DNA of 64,000 nucleotides, from the NCBI GenBank assembly GCA_963921185.1, contig OY992531.1, forward strand, positions 65,480,223 through 65,544,222, read 5' to 3'. The position numbers and the translations under genes were made by a program. This stretch comes from Dasysyrphus tricinctus. Taxonomy: Eukaryota; Arthropoda; Insecta; Diptera; Syrphidae. A model generated the notes under the pieces. That model ran no database searches. It worked only from the letters and a program-made list of their open reading frames with translations, and was not told the origin of the DNA. Each line of letters opens with the position of its first letter. The first letter of the stretch is position 1. This document shows, piece after piece, positions 20,256 to 30,900 of the stretch.

Positions 20256-22751
20256 ATCTTATGTGCAATGCGGTACTCTCTAAGCAAGTCAGCCTTTCCT
20301 TGAACATCTGCTTCGGCATTTATTTGGATTTTCAACGATTTGCGAAGTTCGATCTTATCCCAGGTGTCTTGGGATATCCAAGAGTCTCTACGTCTTGTTC
20401 GCTTGGGTACAGTTTCGGATCCAGCCTCCATAAAAACACTTTTACTTTCACCCCACATCTCATCAATTGTTGAATTCTGGATTCCGTTTAATGACAAGGC
20501 TCTGTTGTTAAGGGTGGTGACATAGTTTCGACATATATCGGAGTCATTTAAAGCATTAGTAATGAATTTTGAGCTCCTTGCTGCATCCTGCGCTGGTTTT
20601 TGTACGGCAGCGGTTCGTAGTTTGAGACTCATCAGAACCAAATGGTGGTCGCTTCCCACATCGGCATTTCTTATACTCCGAACATCACACATAGACTTCC
20701 TCCATCGCTGCTCAATCATGATATAATCAATTTGGTTTTCGGTTTGACCATCTGGATGCACCCAGGTTATTTTGTTGCACGTCTTATGCTTAAATACAGT
20801 CTCACCTATCACAAGACGATTCGCGATACAAAAGTCGACAAGCAAGTCACCATTTTCATTCCGTGACTCCAAGTCATTTCTTCCCATCACGCATTCCAGT
20901 CCGTAGTTTTCTGAACCGACTTGGGCATTGCGGTCTCCCATAACGACTATGATGTCGGCTCTCGGAACACTACTGTAAACCGAGTTAAGACGACTATAGA
21001 ACGCGGTTTTGTCTTCCTCGGTCGCTTCATTTGTGGGGGCGTAGCACTGATTAATTGTGACGTTACGAATTTTTGAACGAAACTTTACTGTCATCAGCCC
21101 CGGATCTATGGGGGGGCAAACCGGGGCCTGGGCCCCGGGCGGCAGCTTACAGGGGTGCCAAATCCATTTGACTTAAATAATTAAGAATTGGCTTAATTAA
21201 ATTAAATGAATTGAGATGCGGCAATGGAATATAAAATTATATTTTTCCTTCAACCTTTAGCAGTTTTTTCTATCATTGTTTCTCCATTTAAAATAATTTT
21301 TCAAAAAACTATTGACAAAAAAAAATTAAGGAAACGAGCTATTATACATTGTTGAAAGTTTTTCTGATGTTTTTTAAAAATAGTTTTTTGCATTACCTAA
21401 GCGCAAATGTATTTTTACAAAACTTACTACCCTGTATTTTAGATATTTTTTAGTTCACAAAAAAATTTAATACAAACAAATGTATAGGAAATCAGGTGCT
21501 CTACAAAAAACTGTTTAGTAAAAATTTTCGTTCAGATGAACCAAAAGTGAGATAAACGCTGAAAACTATTTTTACAGTTTTTGACAACAATTTTTCAAGA
21601 TCTCGAAAATATTTGGAAAGAAAAAATTTATAAGATATTTTAGCCTACAAGATCAAACAAAAAATTTTACTCTCTCTTGTCCGAGAAAATTGGATTTACC
21701 ATTTTCAACACCCTTTTTCAAAATGACGGATAACACAAAATTTTCGACCAGACAGAGACTGCTCTCACGCTTATCAAGGAACCAACCAATCTAAAATTAC
21801 TTGTATTTTGACTATTAAGGTTTGAAATTGTGTGTGCCAATTTCATTGAAATTGTTCAAGGAATATCGAAGTTATATGTTGACATTTTTTGAAAAATCCA
21901 ATCCAATATTTTGCAGATCCTTGCAGATTTGATTTGAATGAAAACTAATTTTATTAGGAACCAAAAAATAAGATTCGTGATCGAATCAAAATTGAAATTC
22001 TTTTGAATTGTTCACAAGAGAACGAATCCTATTTTATTGTTCTATGAATCTTTGGATGTGGATCGTGTTTGTTTAGGTATTGTCAATTTATTTATTTATA
22101 GTAAAAAGTTGCAGAATAGGTATGGGCTGCACATCCATTAAAAAATCCAACCTAGTAACTATATGGTTTCTTTTTTTTCAATTTTATCAAAAACGGCAGG
22201 GGCGCCAAAATCAAGTTTTTGCCCCGGTTCGAAAAAATCGTAGATCCGGGGCTGACTGTCATTAATCTCGCAGAAATGGGCGCCCAGGAGATCAATCTAC
22301 GCCTCGCTTCTTCGTTCAACATAATTCCGACACCATGCAGTCTTTGGCCACACTCTCTTTCATCTTCCCCGGAATACAGCATTCTCGTCTGTCCGGTGTT
22401 TGATCTGTATTCAGCTCTTCCTCTCCACTAAGTTTCACTTATGCCCAGGAAACTGATCATTAGGCGAAGCATTTCACGCTCAACCTGCTCGTATCTACCG
22501 TCGCTGTACGAGGGAACGTTCCATGCTCCGATTTTCGTACGTATGCGGTAGCCAAAAGTAACATTTGCGCTTCCTGAAAGATTTTTTCTATTCATCAACG
22601 ATTCATTTATTATTATGGCGTCTTGATTGACGCTCGTACATGAAAGTTGCCGCACCCCCAAATCCGAGGTGCAGTTTACTGCAACCGAAGCTGCAGAAGG
22701 ATTTTCTATAAAAAGATTACCTCTTGGGGACTCATTTCCATTTGTTGTCAT
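20249..22751 (-). pseudogene. RTE-like LINE AP-endonuclease domain, interrupted
   Basis: From the 5' side on the minus strand: TKIGAWNVPSYSDGRYEQV at about 22550-22490 (domain start), an in-frame stop after FLGISET near 22427, then SGEDERECGQRLHGVGIML, SWAPISARLMTV. After the hAT insertion come INQCYAPTNEATEEDK, VVMGDRNAQVG, a long variable part with NQIDYIMIEQRWR, and the SDHHLVLM end motif. The hAT element and its 8-bp duplication split the domain between LMTV and KFRSK. The order and motifs are those of LINE apurinic-type endonucleases, which nick the target DNA to prime reverse transcription. Non-functional here. Confidence 0.8.
21095..22254. mobile_element. hAT-type non-autonomous element (MITE), 8-bp TSD
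   Basis: The ends CAGCCCCGGATCTA and TAGATCCGGGGCTG are inverted repeats. The flanks carry the identical 8-bp duplication ACTGTCAT at 21087-21094 and 22255-22262, as expected for hAT transposition. Just inside the left end is a C/G-rich block (GGGCCTGGGCCCCGGGC). The 1160 bp contain no transposase ORF, so it depends on an autonomous relative. Confidence 0.9.
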
Positions 22752-22776
22752 AGTTCATGTATTTGCATATATAGTA

Positions 22777-23718
22777 ACGGGTGATTTTTTAGCTGGTTTG
22801 GTTTTGGCAACACTGGTTTTGACAGCTGACGTGTGTTTAGTACCTTGTGTCACTGTTAAACAGCTTCAGTTTGGTTTGCAATTTAACCATGGATCGTCTT
22901 ACAAATGAACAACGCTTGCAAATTATTGAATTTTACTCTTGGAAAGCTCTTGGAAAGCTGGCCGAGGATCCGCTTTTTTATCGAAAAATTGTGTTCAGCG
23001 ATGAGGCTCATTTTTGGTTGAATGGGTACGTAAATAAGCATAATTGCCGCATTTGGAGTGAAGATCAGCCAGAAGCATTGCAACAGCTACCAATGCATCC
23101 CGAAAAAGCCACTGTTTGGTGCGGTTTATGGGCCGGCGGCATTATTGGGCCATATTTCTTCAAAGATGATGCGAATCGCAGCGTTACTGTTAATGGTGAA
23201 CGCTACCGAGCGATGATAACAAACTTTTTTTTGCCCGAAATGGAAGTTCTTGACTTGCATGATATGTGGTTTCAACAAGACGGTGCCACATGCCACACAG
23301 CACGCGAAACAATGGCGCAATTGCGAGGCGAGTTTGGTGAACAGTTAATTTCACGTTTCGGGCCGGTCAATTGGCCGCCTAGATCGTGCGATTTGACACC
23401 ATTAGATTATTTTTTGTGGGGGTATGTCAAGGCTAATGTCTATAGGGACAAGCCCGCTTCGATTGACGCACTGGAAGCCAACATCCATGCATTCATTCGT
23501 GAGATACCGGCCGATATGTGTGAAAGAGTATGCCAAAATTGGACTCAGCGGATGGGCTACCTGAGACGCAGCCGCGGTCAACATTTGCATGAAATTATCT
23601 TTAAACATTAAATTGCAAGGTTCAAACTATCGATTCAAATAAATATTTCATTCATTTTTTCGAATTTTTTGTGTTTTTTTTTTTTTTTAAGTTCTAAACC
23701 TCTTAAAAAATCACCCTT
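22777..23718 (+). mobile_element. rosa-like mariner copy 2, DNA-binding domain deleted
   Basis: The ends start ACGGGTGATTTTTTA, and the right end has one mismatch. They are flanked by TA at 22775-22776 and 23719-23720. The 942-bp element lies in the 5' part of the RTE-like LINE. Its deletion is complementary to copy 1: the sequence passes directly from the first 16 codons to the catalytic domain. The junction at 22936-22959 is an 11-bp tandem duplication with CTTGGAAAGCT twice. The A/T run before the right end also differs from copy 1. Confidence 0.92.
22889..23611 (+). CDS. rosa-like mariner transposase lacking the DNA-binding domain
   Basis: A 240-codon open frame beginning at the ATG in ACCATGGATCG, the same start as copy 1. 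After residues 1-16 (MDRLTNEQRLQIIEFY) it jumps to WKALGKLAEDP and keeps the whole catalytic core in frame: Asp38 in VFSDEAHFWLNG, Asp131 in WFQQDGATCHT and Asp173 in CDLTPLDYFLWG, i.e. all three acidic residues with DD41D spacing. It reaches the normal C-terminus, HEIIFKH. The helix-turn-helix domains needed to recognise the ends are missing, so it cannot be an ordinary transposase. It is an internal-deletion product rather than a host gene, unless expression data show otherwise. Confidence 0.8.
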   Translation: MDRLTNEQRLQIIEFYSWKALGKLAEDPLFYRKIVFSDEAHFWLNGYVNKHNCRIWSEDQPEALQQLPMHPEKATVWCGLWAGGIIGPYFFKDDANRSVTVNGERYRAMITNFFLPEMEVLDLHDMWFQQDGATCHTARETMAQLRGEFGEQLISRFGPVNWPPRSCDLTPLDYFLWGYVKANVYRDKPASIDALEANIHAFIREIPADMCERVCQNWTQRMGYLRRSRGQHLHEIIFKH

Positions 23719-23720
23719 TA

Positions 23721-24175
23721 TATCCTTCCACCATGTTGTTTTCCGAGATATGATTAATAACATACATAAGCTCAGATTTGACAGGCACACCCGGCTTTTG
23801 TATGGTCAAACACATAACTGCTCGAGGCCACCCACTATGGGAAAAGAAACGCCTTTTGTAGCCGCCCAATATGGGTTACAGACGCGCTATCTGCTGCTGC
23901 GGTTGGCCTTTTAACAAAACAAAAAAGCTCCTTCGCCACCAGACTATCATGCGTTGACCGCCACCTGCAGTTCATCCGCCTTAAGGGGGCTTTTAACCAA
24001 CCCAAGAACAAGTTTGTGCCCTGACCAGCATCGCTGGGTTATCTGCTTATCCCGGTATCCATTCGGTACCCCTGCACGTTAACGTTACCCGCCCTCTACC
24101 ACGCGGAGGTGTGCATAGGGATTTTCCTTTCATTGAGCCTAGGTCCATGTGGCGTCCTAGCACTCTCCAGTACTT
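23721..24175 (-). other. 5' region of the RTE-like LINE
   Basis: Relatively GC-rich sequence lying upstream (minus strand) of the endonuclease domain and separated from it only by the mariner copy 2 insertion. No long frame is open, so it is probably 5' UTR or a decayed leader. The border with the hAT remnant is placed near 24175 because transposase-like coding on the plus strand begins there. The true 5' end is uncertain. Confidence 0.4.
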
Positions 24176-24183
24176 TTAGAGAG

Positions 24184-24690
24184 CAATACATTCCATCAAT
24201 AAAAATGGTCATAGAGGATTTGAAGACACGGTATTCCCAAGAAGTCCTGAAAAGTTTCAATTTAAGCATTGAATTAGAAGTGAAAGACATTACGAATAAA
24301 TCAACTGTCTCATCAAACACTTTGGTAACATTTTGCAGGAGGATGGAAATTGAAGCTGCAGCGGAATTAGTTATGTAGCAACAATAGAAGAGGCTGCAAG
24401 CAAATTGAATCCGTGTCTCGGATGATATATTTGTCATCAAAACACTCAAACAATGCGACAAGGATATAATATACAACTTAAAAGTGTTCTTTGCACATCA
24501 TTAAACATGAGCGCTAGCGCTGAAAATTGTTTTCTTCTTTGCGTCGAATCAAGACTTGGCTTAGAACTACAATACTTCAAGACCGATCAAACGGGTTGGC
24601 CATCCTCAACATAAATTACGACATTGAAGAAGAGTCCGATGAAGTAATTGAAAGATTTTGCAATTTAGGTAAACACCTTTCTTATTTTAA
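24184..24690 (+). pseudogene. hAT transposase C-terminal remnant
   Basis: Frame 1 reads EQYIPSIKMVIEDLKTRYSQ to about 24378, the region before the dimerisation domain. A second frame then gives LKSVLCTSLNMSASAENCF, and after a further shift SSLRRIKTWLRTTILQDRSN, LAILNINYDIEEESDEVIERF. This series matches the hAT dimerisation domain (conserved SxAExxFSxLRRIKTxLR, then LAxLxI and a final D/E-rich helix). At least two frameshifts and an in-frame stop make it a pseudogene. The N-terminal part of the transposase is absent; the RTE 5' end abuts it. Confidence 0.75.
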
Positions 24691-24740
24691 TAATTATAAT
24701 TTTATTATTTATTTTGGTTTCATTGAATGAGGTAAATATC

Positions 24741-26336
24741 AGGCCGTGAGCGCAATAGTGGCCTAACTGCAATTTTATCGAAATTGAGTTTATGACGAAA
24801 ATTGAATCTGTATGTATTAAACAACGTTTCTGCATTTAAATTTTTCAAATTGATGGCTTCATGTCATAGTTATAGGACTTTTGTACTTAGGCCAAACTCA
24901 AAAAAATTAAAAGCTTGAGTGCAAGAGTGGCCTATCTTTCTTAAATTCCGCTATTGCACTCGCAAATTTCATTTTATTCTTTGAAACATTAAGTTAGGCC
25001 AATTATTTAACTATTTGCTCACAGGTGACATCAATGCAATGAACTAAACACAAATCAGTACCCTTATAATCACCGTCATTTAGCCATAAAGTTAGAGTGT
25101 CATTACGCTCAGCGAGAAAAAAAAACATTCAATGTTATAGAAACTACCAAAAAACACTTCTTCTCCACTTTGAAATAGGAAATTTCAATTAGAATGACCT
25201 CTAAGAAGGACTGAAGGTTAACTGACTCAAGATTAATATAGGCTTCAATATTTTAAGACCAACCCTTCATATTGTTTAAACATTTTTTTGAATTTTTTTT
25301 TCAACATATTTGTTTTTCGAAAAAAAGTATAAGCCTAGAATAAGAGCCCAGTGTAGATTTTGGGTGTGAATGGTATCAAGAAAAGAAATATTGGAGTTAA
25401 CAGCTGGAGTAAAACTCATTCAAGAAATCAAAGTCTAGCGGTCCATAACCGGGGATTTAGTGATTAAACACTGAATCGAAAACAAACTATGAATACTACT
25501 TCGAGAGTAATTATTGTGCTAACTAAAGTTGGTTTTCACCCTTCCTGGGCAATGCTCCTCTGATCACGGAAGCCTAGATTATTTGTGTGTATAGTTCGCC
25601 CTGCAAGACCGTTTTAAAAACCGGTTTTTTGCTTTTTAAACGATCTGGCAGGGCTTACTATAGACTCAAATGGTCTCAAATTCCGGGATCTGTGATCAAT
25701 ATCTAGGGAGAGATGCATTCATATTCGATGCACTGTTAAACACTAAAGCCGCGGTTGTGGACTGCCAAGATCTTTATTTCTTGAACAAGTTTTACTCAAG
25801 CTGTCAACTTCTATACTTCTTTTTTTGTATCATACAGACTCAAAATCTGCTGTGGGCTCTCGTTCTACTAGCAAGCTTTAATCTTGAAACTTATACCTGT
25901 TAATACATCATAGTTTTAACACCGATCACAGGAATAACAATTTACAAATACTACAAAAGCTTTTATGGATTCTAACACATCTGAAAGTGAATAAAAAAGG
26001 TTAAATTTCAACGTATTAAAAAAAAAAATAAGAAAAAACTCATGGAAATCAGTTTTATTTACAAATGATTGGCCTATCTTTACAGGATTTTAAATTTTAT
26101 ATTTTTTTCTCTGTGCAATAGTGGCCTATCTGACTTTAAAATCAGTTATAACGGTATTTTGAAGGATCACGGATACAAAATAAAAAACCTTTCATTTTTT
26201 GATCATATTGCAAAAAGAAAATCAAGCCTATGTTTCTTTATTTTAAAACAATAAATGTTTGGAAATAACCTGTTTCTTATTTTTGCTCTACTGAAAATAA
26301 TGAAAAATGCAGTTAGGCCACTATTGCGCTCATGGC
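24741..26336. mobile_element. TIR element with repeated GCAATAGTGGCCTA motifs
   Basis: The outer ends are AGGCCGTGAGCGCAATAGTG and, inverted, AGGCCATGAGCGCAATAGTG, continuing into CCTAACTGC on both sides (TIR of about 28 bp). The motif GCAATAGTGGCCTA or a one-base variant recurs inside near 24922 and 26116, which looks like subterminal transposase-binding repeats. No ORF above 80 codons. It sits between the hAT transposase remnant and what looks like that element's 3' end, so it inserted into the hAT copy. The target duplication is not clear, so the superfamily is not assigned. Confidence 0.7.
25590..25662. mobile_element. 73-bp palindromic mini-element
   Basis: Near-palindrome with arms TATAGTTCGCCCTGCAAGA and, inverted, TATAGTAAGCCCTGCCAGA, continuing through CGTTT-AAAA to a short centre. 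It is flanked by TA-containing sequence, which suggests a minimal Tc1/mariner-type MITE or a stable hairpin. It lies inside the 24741-26336 element. Confidence 0.55.
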
Positions 26337-26396
26337 CTCATATATTATTCTGAAAGTCCCCCTTCCCCAAAAAATCTTCTCTGGATCCGCCCTTGG
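26337..26396. other. Probable 3' end of the hAT remnant
   Basis: The stretch with CCCCCTTCCCC...TCTGGATCCGCCCTTG resembles the 3' terminus of hAT elements whose 5' end reads CAGGGGCGGATCCA. It lies immediately beyond the nested TIR element, so the hAT copy at 24184 probably ended here. No matching 5' end or target duplication is seen. Confidence 0.45.
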
Positions 26397-26550
26397 TGTA
26401 GAAAAATGAGACGAATTTGTACAAGCATACGTTATTCTTGCCATGGTTAAAGCTTGAATATCGATCATATTTTATAAACCATTACAACTTGGTCCTAGTA
26501 CCGCATTTCATACATTAGAATATAAAATGTAGTGTTTTTAAGGCAATTAA

Positions 26551-27928
26551 AATAAAATGCACGACTGGATCGCACGTACTTGCTCTTATGTTCAAGTTGT
26601 GTGGGACTTACACTTAAGAACTTTAAAAAATATTCAAGTAAATAGAAAACTATAAAAAGCATTTAAATCGTTCTTTTAATTGTATAAACAGTCTGATAAA
26701 TAACTTAGAGCTCAAAAACAAGTATGCCATTTGATTACTTGAAAAAATATGAATATATGCAAAAAAAAAATTTAAAATCGTTGGAGCCGTTTTCTTAAAA
26801 ATTAATTTTTTATATATAAAATTTTTGTAACATTTTTCAAAAAAAAATTTGGTATGCCAATTTTGAGTATATATTATTAATATACAGTTAAAACTGAAAT
26901 TTCAAAACAATTCATCAACCCGTTTTTGAAATATTGAATTTTCAAAAAAAAATTTTGAATCTTTTTTTAAAAATCCAAAATTTATTTTTTTTTTAAATTT
27001 GGTATACAGTATTATTGATATTCTAACAAAGCTTTTCTGCAAAAAATTTGATTGAAATCGGATGATCGGTTAATGAGAAAATCAAAAATCGAAAAAACCG
27101 TTATATGGCAGGTACCGTTAATAAATGTTTTTGGTGATTTTTTTTCTTACTTACACACAGACAGACAGAATTGTGCCACCCACTTTTTTCGTGTTCTCTA
27201 TCATCGTAATGTCATGTTTGATTGTTATCTAGAAATTTTTTTTTGCACGAATCCAAAACTTGCCCTATAGTTACGGTGATCATATTTCTGGGAGCAAAAC
27301 CCGGGACAAAAAGCGAACAATTTTTAAAGCGAAAAGTTAAGACTTTTCTATCATTTTTATCAAGTAATAACTAAAATGAAGTTAAACAAAATAACAGAAA
27401 AACAAATGAAAGGTAGTTCTAAAAAAGAAGTTAATTCAGAGTAAGCTAGTCCTGAATAAATTTAACCCTGAGTTGTTTCAGAAGTAGGTTTTTAGTTGAG
27501 GATTAAAAAATTTAATCTTTCAGTTGTCAAAAGTCTATTGAAATAGATGTTCGGCAATGTGACACCATGGATACCACAATCGAAATCGCCATGGTGCCAC
27601 AACTGAAAGTTTAGTTCCTGAGTTAACTCGCCAAATTAGATAAATTAACTCGAAGTAAACTTGGGGCTTATATTGACTGAAAACACGTTTCTGAAGTTAA
27701 CTTAGATTTAACCCCAAGACTATGATGAACTCGTACTGAAAAACTGAATACACTAAATGAAACTTAAGAAAATGTTCAAATACGGGACAAATAACTAAAT
27801 ACGGGACACTTGCACGTCACGGGTTTCTTCAAAAATAAACCGGGACATGCTATACAAATACGGGACAGTCCCGGGAAAGCCGGGACGGATGGTCACCGTA
27901 CCTATAGTACCTATATCGCAAGTAAAAA
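26551..27928 (+). repeat. Family X repeat, split by a MITE
   Basis: It begins AAAATGCACGACTGGATCGC, contains AAATCGTTGGAGCCGTTTTC, TATTGAATTTTCAAAAAAAA, GGCAGGTACCGTTAAT, CACAGACAGACAGAATTGTG and CACGAATCCAAAACTTGCC, and ends TATCGCAAGTAAAAA. A 629-bp TIR element interrupts it at 27272-27900. Without that insert it is about 0.75 kb. It aligns in reverse along its whole length with the uninterrupted copy at 49296-50272. Confidence 0.8.
27272..27900. mobile_element. TIR element TACGGTGA, 8-bp TSD (hAT-like MITE)
   Basis: The ends TACGGTGATCAT and, inverted, TACGGTGACCAT are followed on both sides by GGGAC/CCGGG-rich subterminal blocks (CCCGGGAC, CGGGACAGTCCCGGG). The identical 8-bp flank CCTATAGT is at 27264-27271 and 27901-27908. 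The uninterrupted family X copy at 49296 shows the empty site with a single copy of that octamer. The 8-bp duplication points to hAT. No transposase. Confidence 0.88.
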
Positions 27929-30900
27929 GGACCAATTTTTTCAACCAAATAATATTTTAAGAGCTATTTTTTGTTCTCAAAAATTGTTATGTTAAAACAA
28001 ATAATTTCTAAGATGAATACCAAAAAACGAAAAAATACGTGCCTGCCGCTCACCTCGGATTCATGGAAACTTTTTTAAACTTCATCACTAGACCATTCTT
28101 TAATGTGCCAAGTCTCAAAACTGTAGAATTTATTTTTTTGAGGTGATGGCATTTTGTTCCCTTCATTGACTTGACTGATACCAAAAGGCATATAATTTCA
28201 GTTAATATACATAGTTTAACTTAGTGCACCCATATGGTGTAAGATTGTTATTGTGAGTAGTTGATAAATTTGTGCTTAGTTGGTTGTAAATTGAAAAGAA
28301 CATTCAAACTTATTAAAAGAAATTAACTATAATATCGTAAGTAAAAACAAGGACAAATCTAGACTAAACTTCTTTTGTTTTATATGGAGTCTGAGTGATT
28401 TGAAAATTTCCAATTAATCGTTATAAATAATACGTTTTTTTTCCTAATTTATTTAAACGTGAATGGTTACAAAATTGATATTCCATTAGAATGGAATATC
28501 CTTTGTCCTTAACTCATATATCTAGGTGTTTGCTAAAGCAAAGTAAATATAATTTCCATCTGTAATTTACTTGTGAATCAAAAAAAAAAAAAGAAATAAA
28601 ATTTAATGTAAATTCTCTAGGTCTCCTAATATATGAGGACATACAAAAAATAAGATCCAATTCCATTGTAGAAATAATACTCGTACAAATGTATATTCCT
28701 TTTTTTTTTTTTTTGTTAAACTCAACTTGACAAATGTTTTGTTTCAATCGAAATTAAAGTTAAATACATGGAAGTAAGTACAAAAAGGACTTTTCCCGTT
28801 CCCATTGAGCTGTTCGATATATTTCGTTTGCTATCATCACATATCGTTAGTTATTGTCGTCGTCGTCGTTGTCTTCGTCCTTCTCGACGACGATGGTTTC
28901 TCTAGTCTATGCTCATATATGAGAGTCGACTCATTGAACTTTTGAAAATAATGAAAAATAGTCCTTGTTACTGTTAAATATATAACATATATATGTATGT
29001 GTAGTGTAGGTATAGGTATATTCCTCATTCGGACTATTTCCTTTATGTCAATTTTCGATGTATACCCTCTTTTACCAGAAAAGGAATTCATCCACATTTA
29101 ATTCATTGAAACTCCATCGACTAAAAGTTACCAATAACATTTAACTTTCAATTGTAATTTCGATCAGCCCAAGGCAATTTGAAACTCATTTTCCTATAGA
29201 GACTTTTGAATGTGTGGTGGCTTAAAGCTGGAGTAGGGGAATGAGGTAGAGAAACATACATCAGTTTTTTTTTTAGTTGGGAAAAAATAGAAACAATTTC
29301 CCTTGAGCTACATTTATAACATCTTGATGTCGAATATTCACTAGAAGTTGCTACAAATTTGTCAAAATGGTAAGTATGTATATTACATACACACATATGT
29401 ATGTATGTGTGTTAAATTATTATTATATTTTTTCTTTTACGGCTTCAGTGGCTGTTGGAGACATTCGGGCTACCAGCTTTAGTCACTACCAAAAATTATC
29501 TGTTCGTTTTGTTGCCTCCGCTTTTTGACAAAAAAAACTTTTATTTCTTCCATTCCTTTTTGCTTTGTCCAATTGTGCGCCAATTTGTCCTTGATCGGTT
29601 TTATGGCCTTCCTTGAGAATGATACCTCTCATCGACATTGGTAAGTGCTCTTTCAACAGGCTTCTTATTTGAAGTTGAAGTTATTTTAGCTTTCAGTTTC
29701 ATTTGTTCGCTCTTTTTGCAGAGTTTTCAACTCAGACTTTTTCACCGAGTTGCCTGTCATGCCATCTCTATTCCTTTTTTTCTCAGAGTTGTTAAAGTCC
29801 ATGGGATGGTAGGAAAATGTCTCATCAATTTTATCGAAATGACTTATGCTAGAATCTCTTTCAAAACTTTTACGTCGCTGATAGACATGACATCGAACGA
29901 CTTTTTGAAGAATACATAGCCTTTCGTATCTTTCAAGTTTACTTTTCCCATTTTTGCATTTAATTTCTGACACAGCCTACATATGGTCCCTGATAGGTAA
30001 ACAACCTTTAACCACCCCGACATATAACCTCTGGCAAAAAAATAGTACATAGACAAATTTTGGCGTTTAAAAAATTATTTAACTATTACATTAAAAGTTG
30101 ACAAAAATGTTTTTTTCTAAGTGATAAACTAGTGTTACTGTAAGTCATGATTCTTGATAACATTAGGTTTTTACCTAAGGGATACCCTTAAATACTCTTA
30201 AGTACCAACAATGTTTGAAGAAAATCGTTTCATTGCCCTGGGATGTAGGTCAAGGTATTCAGAGAGACCAAACACCAAATATACCAGAATTGGGTTTCAT
30301 ATTTGTTCCGAGTCATACATGATTGAAATAACAAGCTTTATTTTGTATAGGAGTGTATAGAAGATCCATATTTATATGCTCACCAATCATCATTGTGTCG
30401 ATTTCAATAGGACCCTCACCTTATTGATCCAAAAAGTATAGTATTTCCTTAGATGTTATATCTTATTTTATATTCACATTAATCATTTATGTTTCAGTTT
30501 ATTTTTATTTCTCATTCAAGTTTGAATAAACTTCGATTAAGTACCTTCATACCTCACCTATCTCACCTACCTAGCTATATTTACTATGGATTTTAAGTGT
30601 AATAAATCGACTCTTTGTACAAAACCACTCAATTAAGTTGTATATAGTTCAACCTTGTTTTTGACAACAGATGATCAATTGACAGAAATAATATTGTAAT
30701 AAAACACTAGTCTAATACACCTACCTAATATCTAATATCTATCACGCCTTGAGGGTTAGTTCTAATGCATTTTCGTATTTAAATATTCCAATTTATTGGC
30801 CCTTTATCGCATCTTTATTTCTTAACTTAACTTCGATGCTAAAACAAAATAAAATACACGAATTCGCTAAAACACCTCACAAAGGGTGCATAAATATGCA

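Larger units (their letters stand above)
17726..24175 (-). mobile_element. RTE-like non-LTR retrotransposon, decayed, with four nested insertions
   Basis: Read on the minus strand it runs 5' region (about 24175-23721), endonuclease (22774-20266), reverse transcriptase (20049-17726). It ends inside the thumb region without a 3' UTR, so the 3' end is missing, which is unusual for a LINE and implies a later deletion or rearrangement. Inserted into it are a rosa-like mariner at 22777-23718, a hAT MITE at 21095-22254, a 196-bp LINE 3' end at 20060-20255 and a second rosa-like mariner at 18336-19261. Removing each insert and one copy of its target duplication rejoins the reading frame at three of the sites. 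RTE-like rather than CR1-like is inferred from the PKKGDLKNCNNWRGIT and NVKSVLLYACETWK signatures. Confidence 0.75.

Noticed and set aside
23402..23608. Minus-strand frames identical at 18947-19153 and 23402-23608
   Set aside because: Identical only because they are antisense to the two near-identical mariner copies.
29686..29973. 95-codon minus-strand frame, charged, with a neighbouring frame containing CRLCQK
   Set aside because: No splice sites or family match; the CxxC is isolated and the composition is low in complexity.
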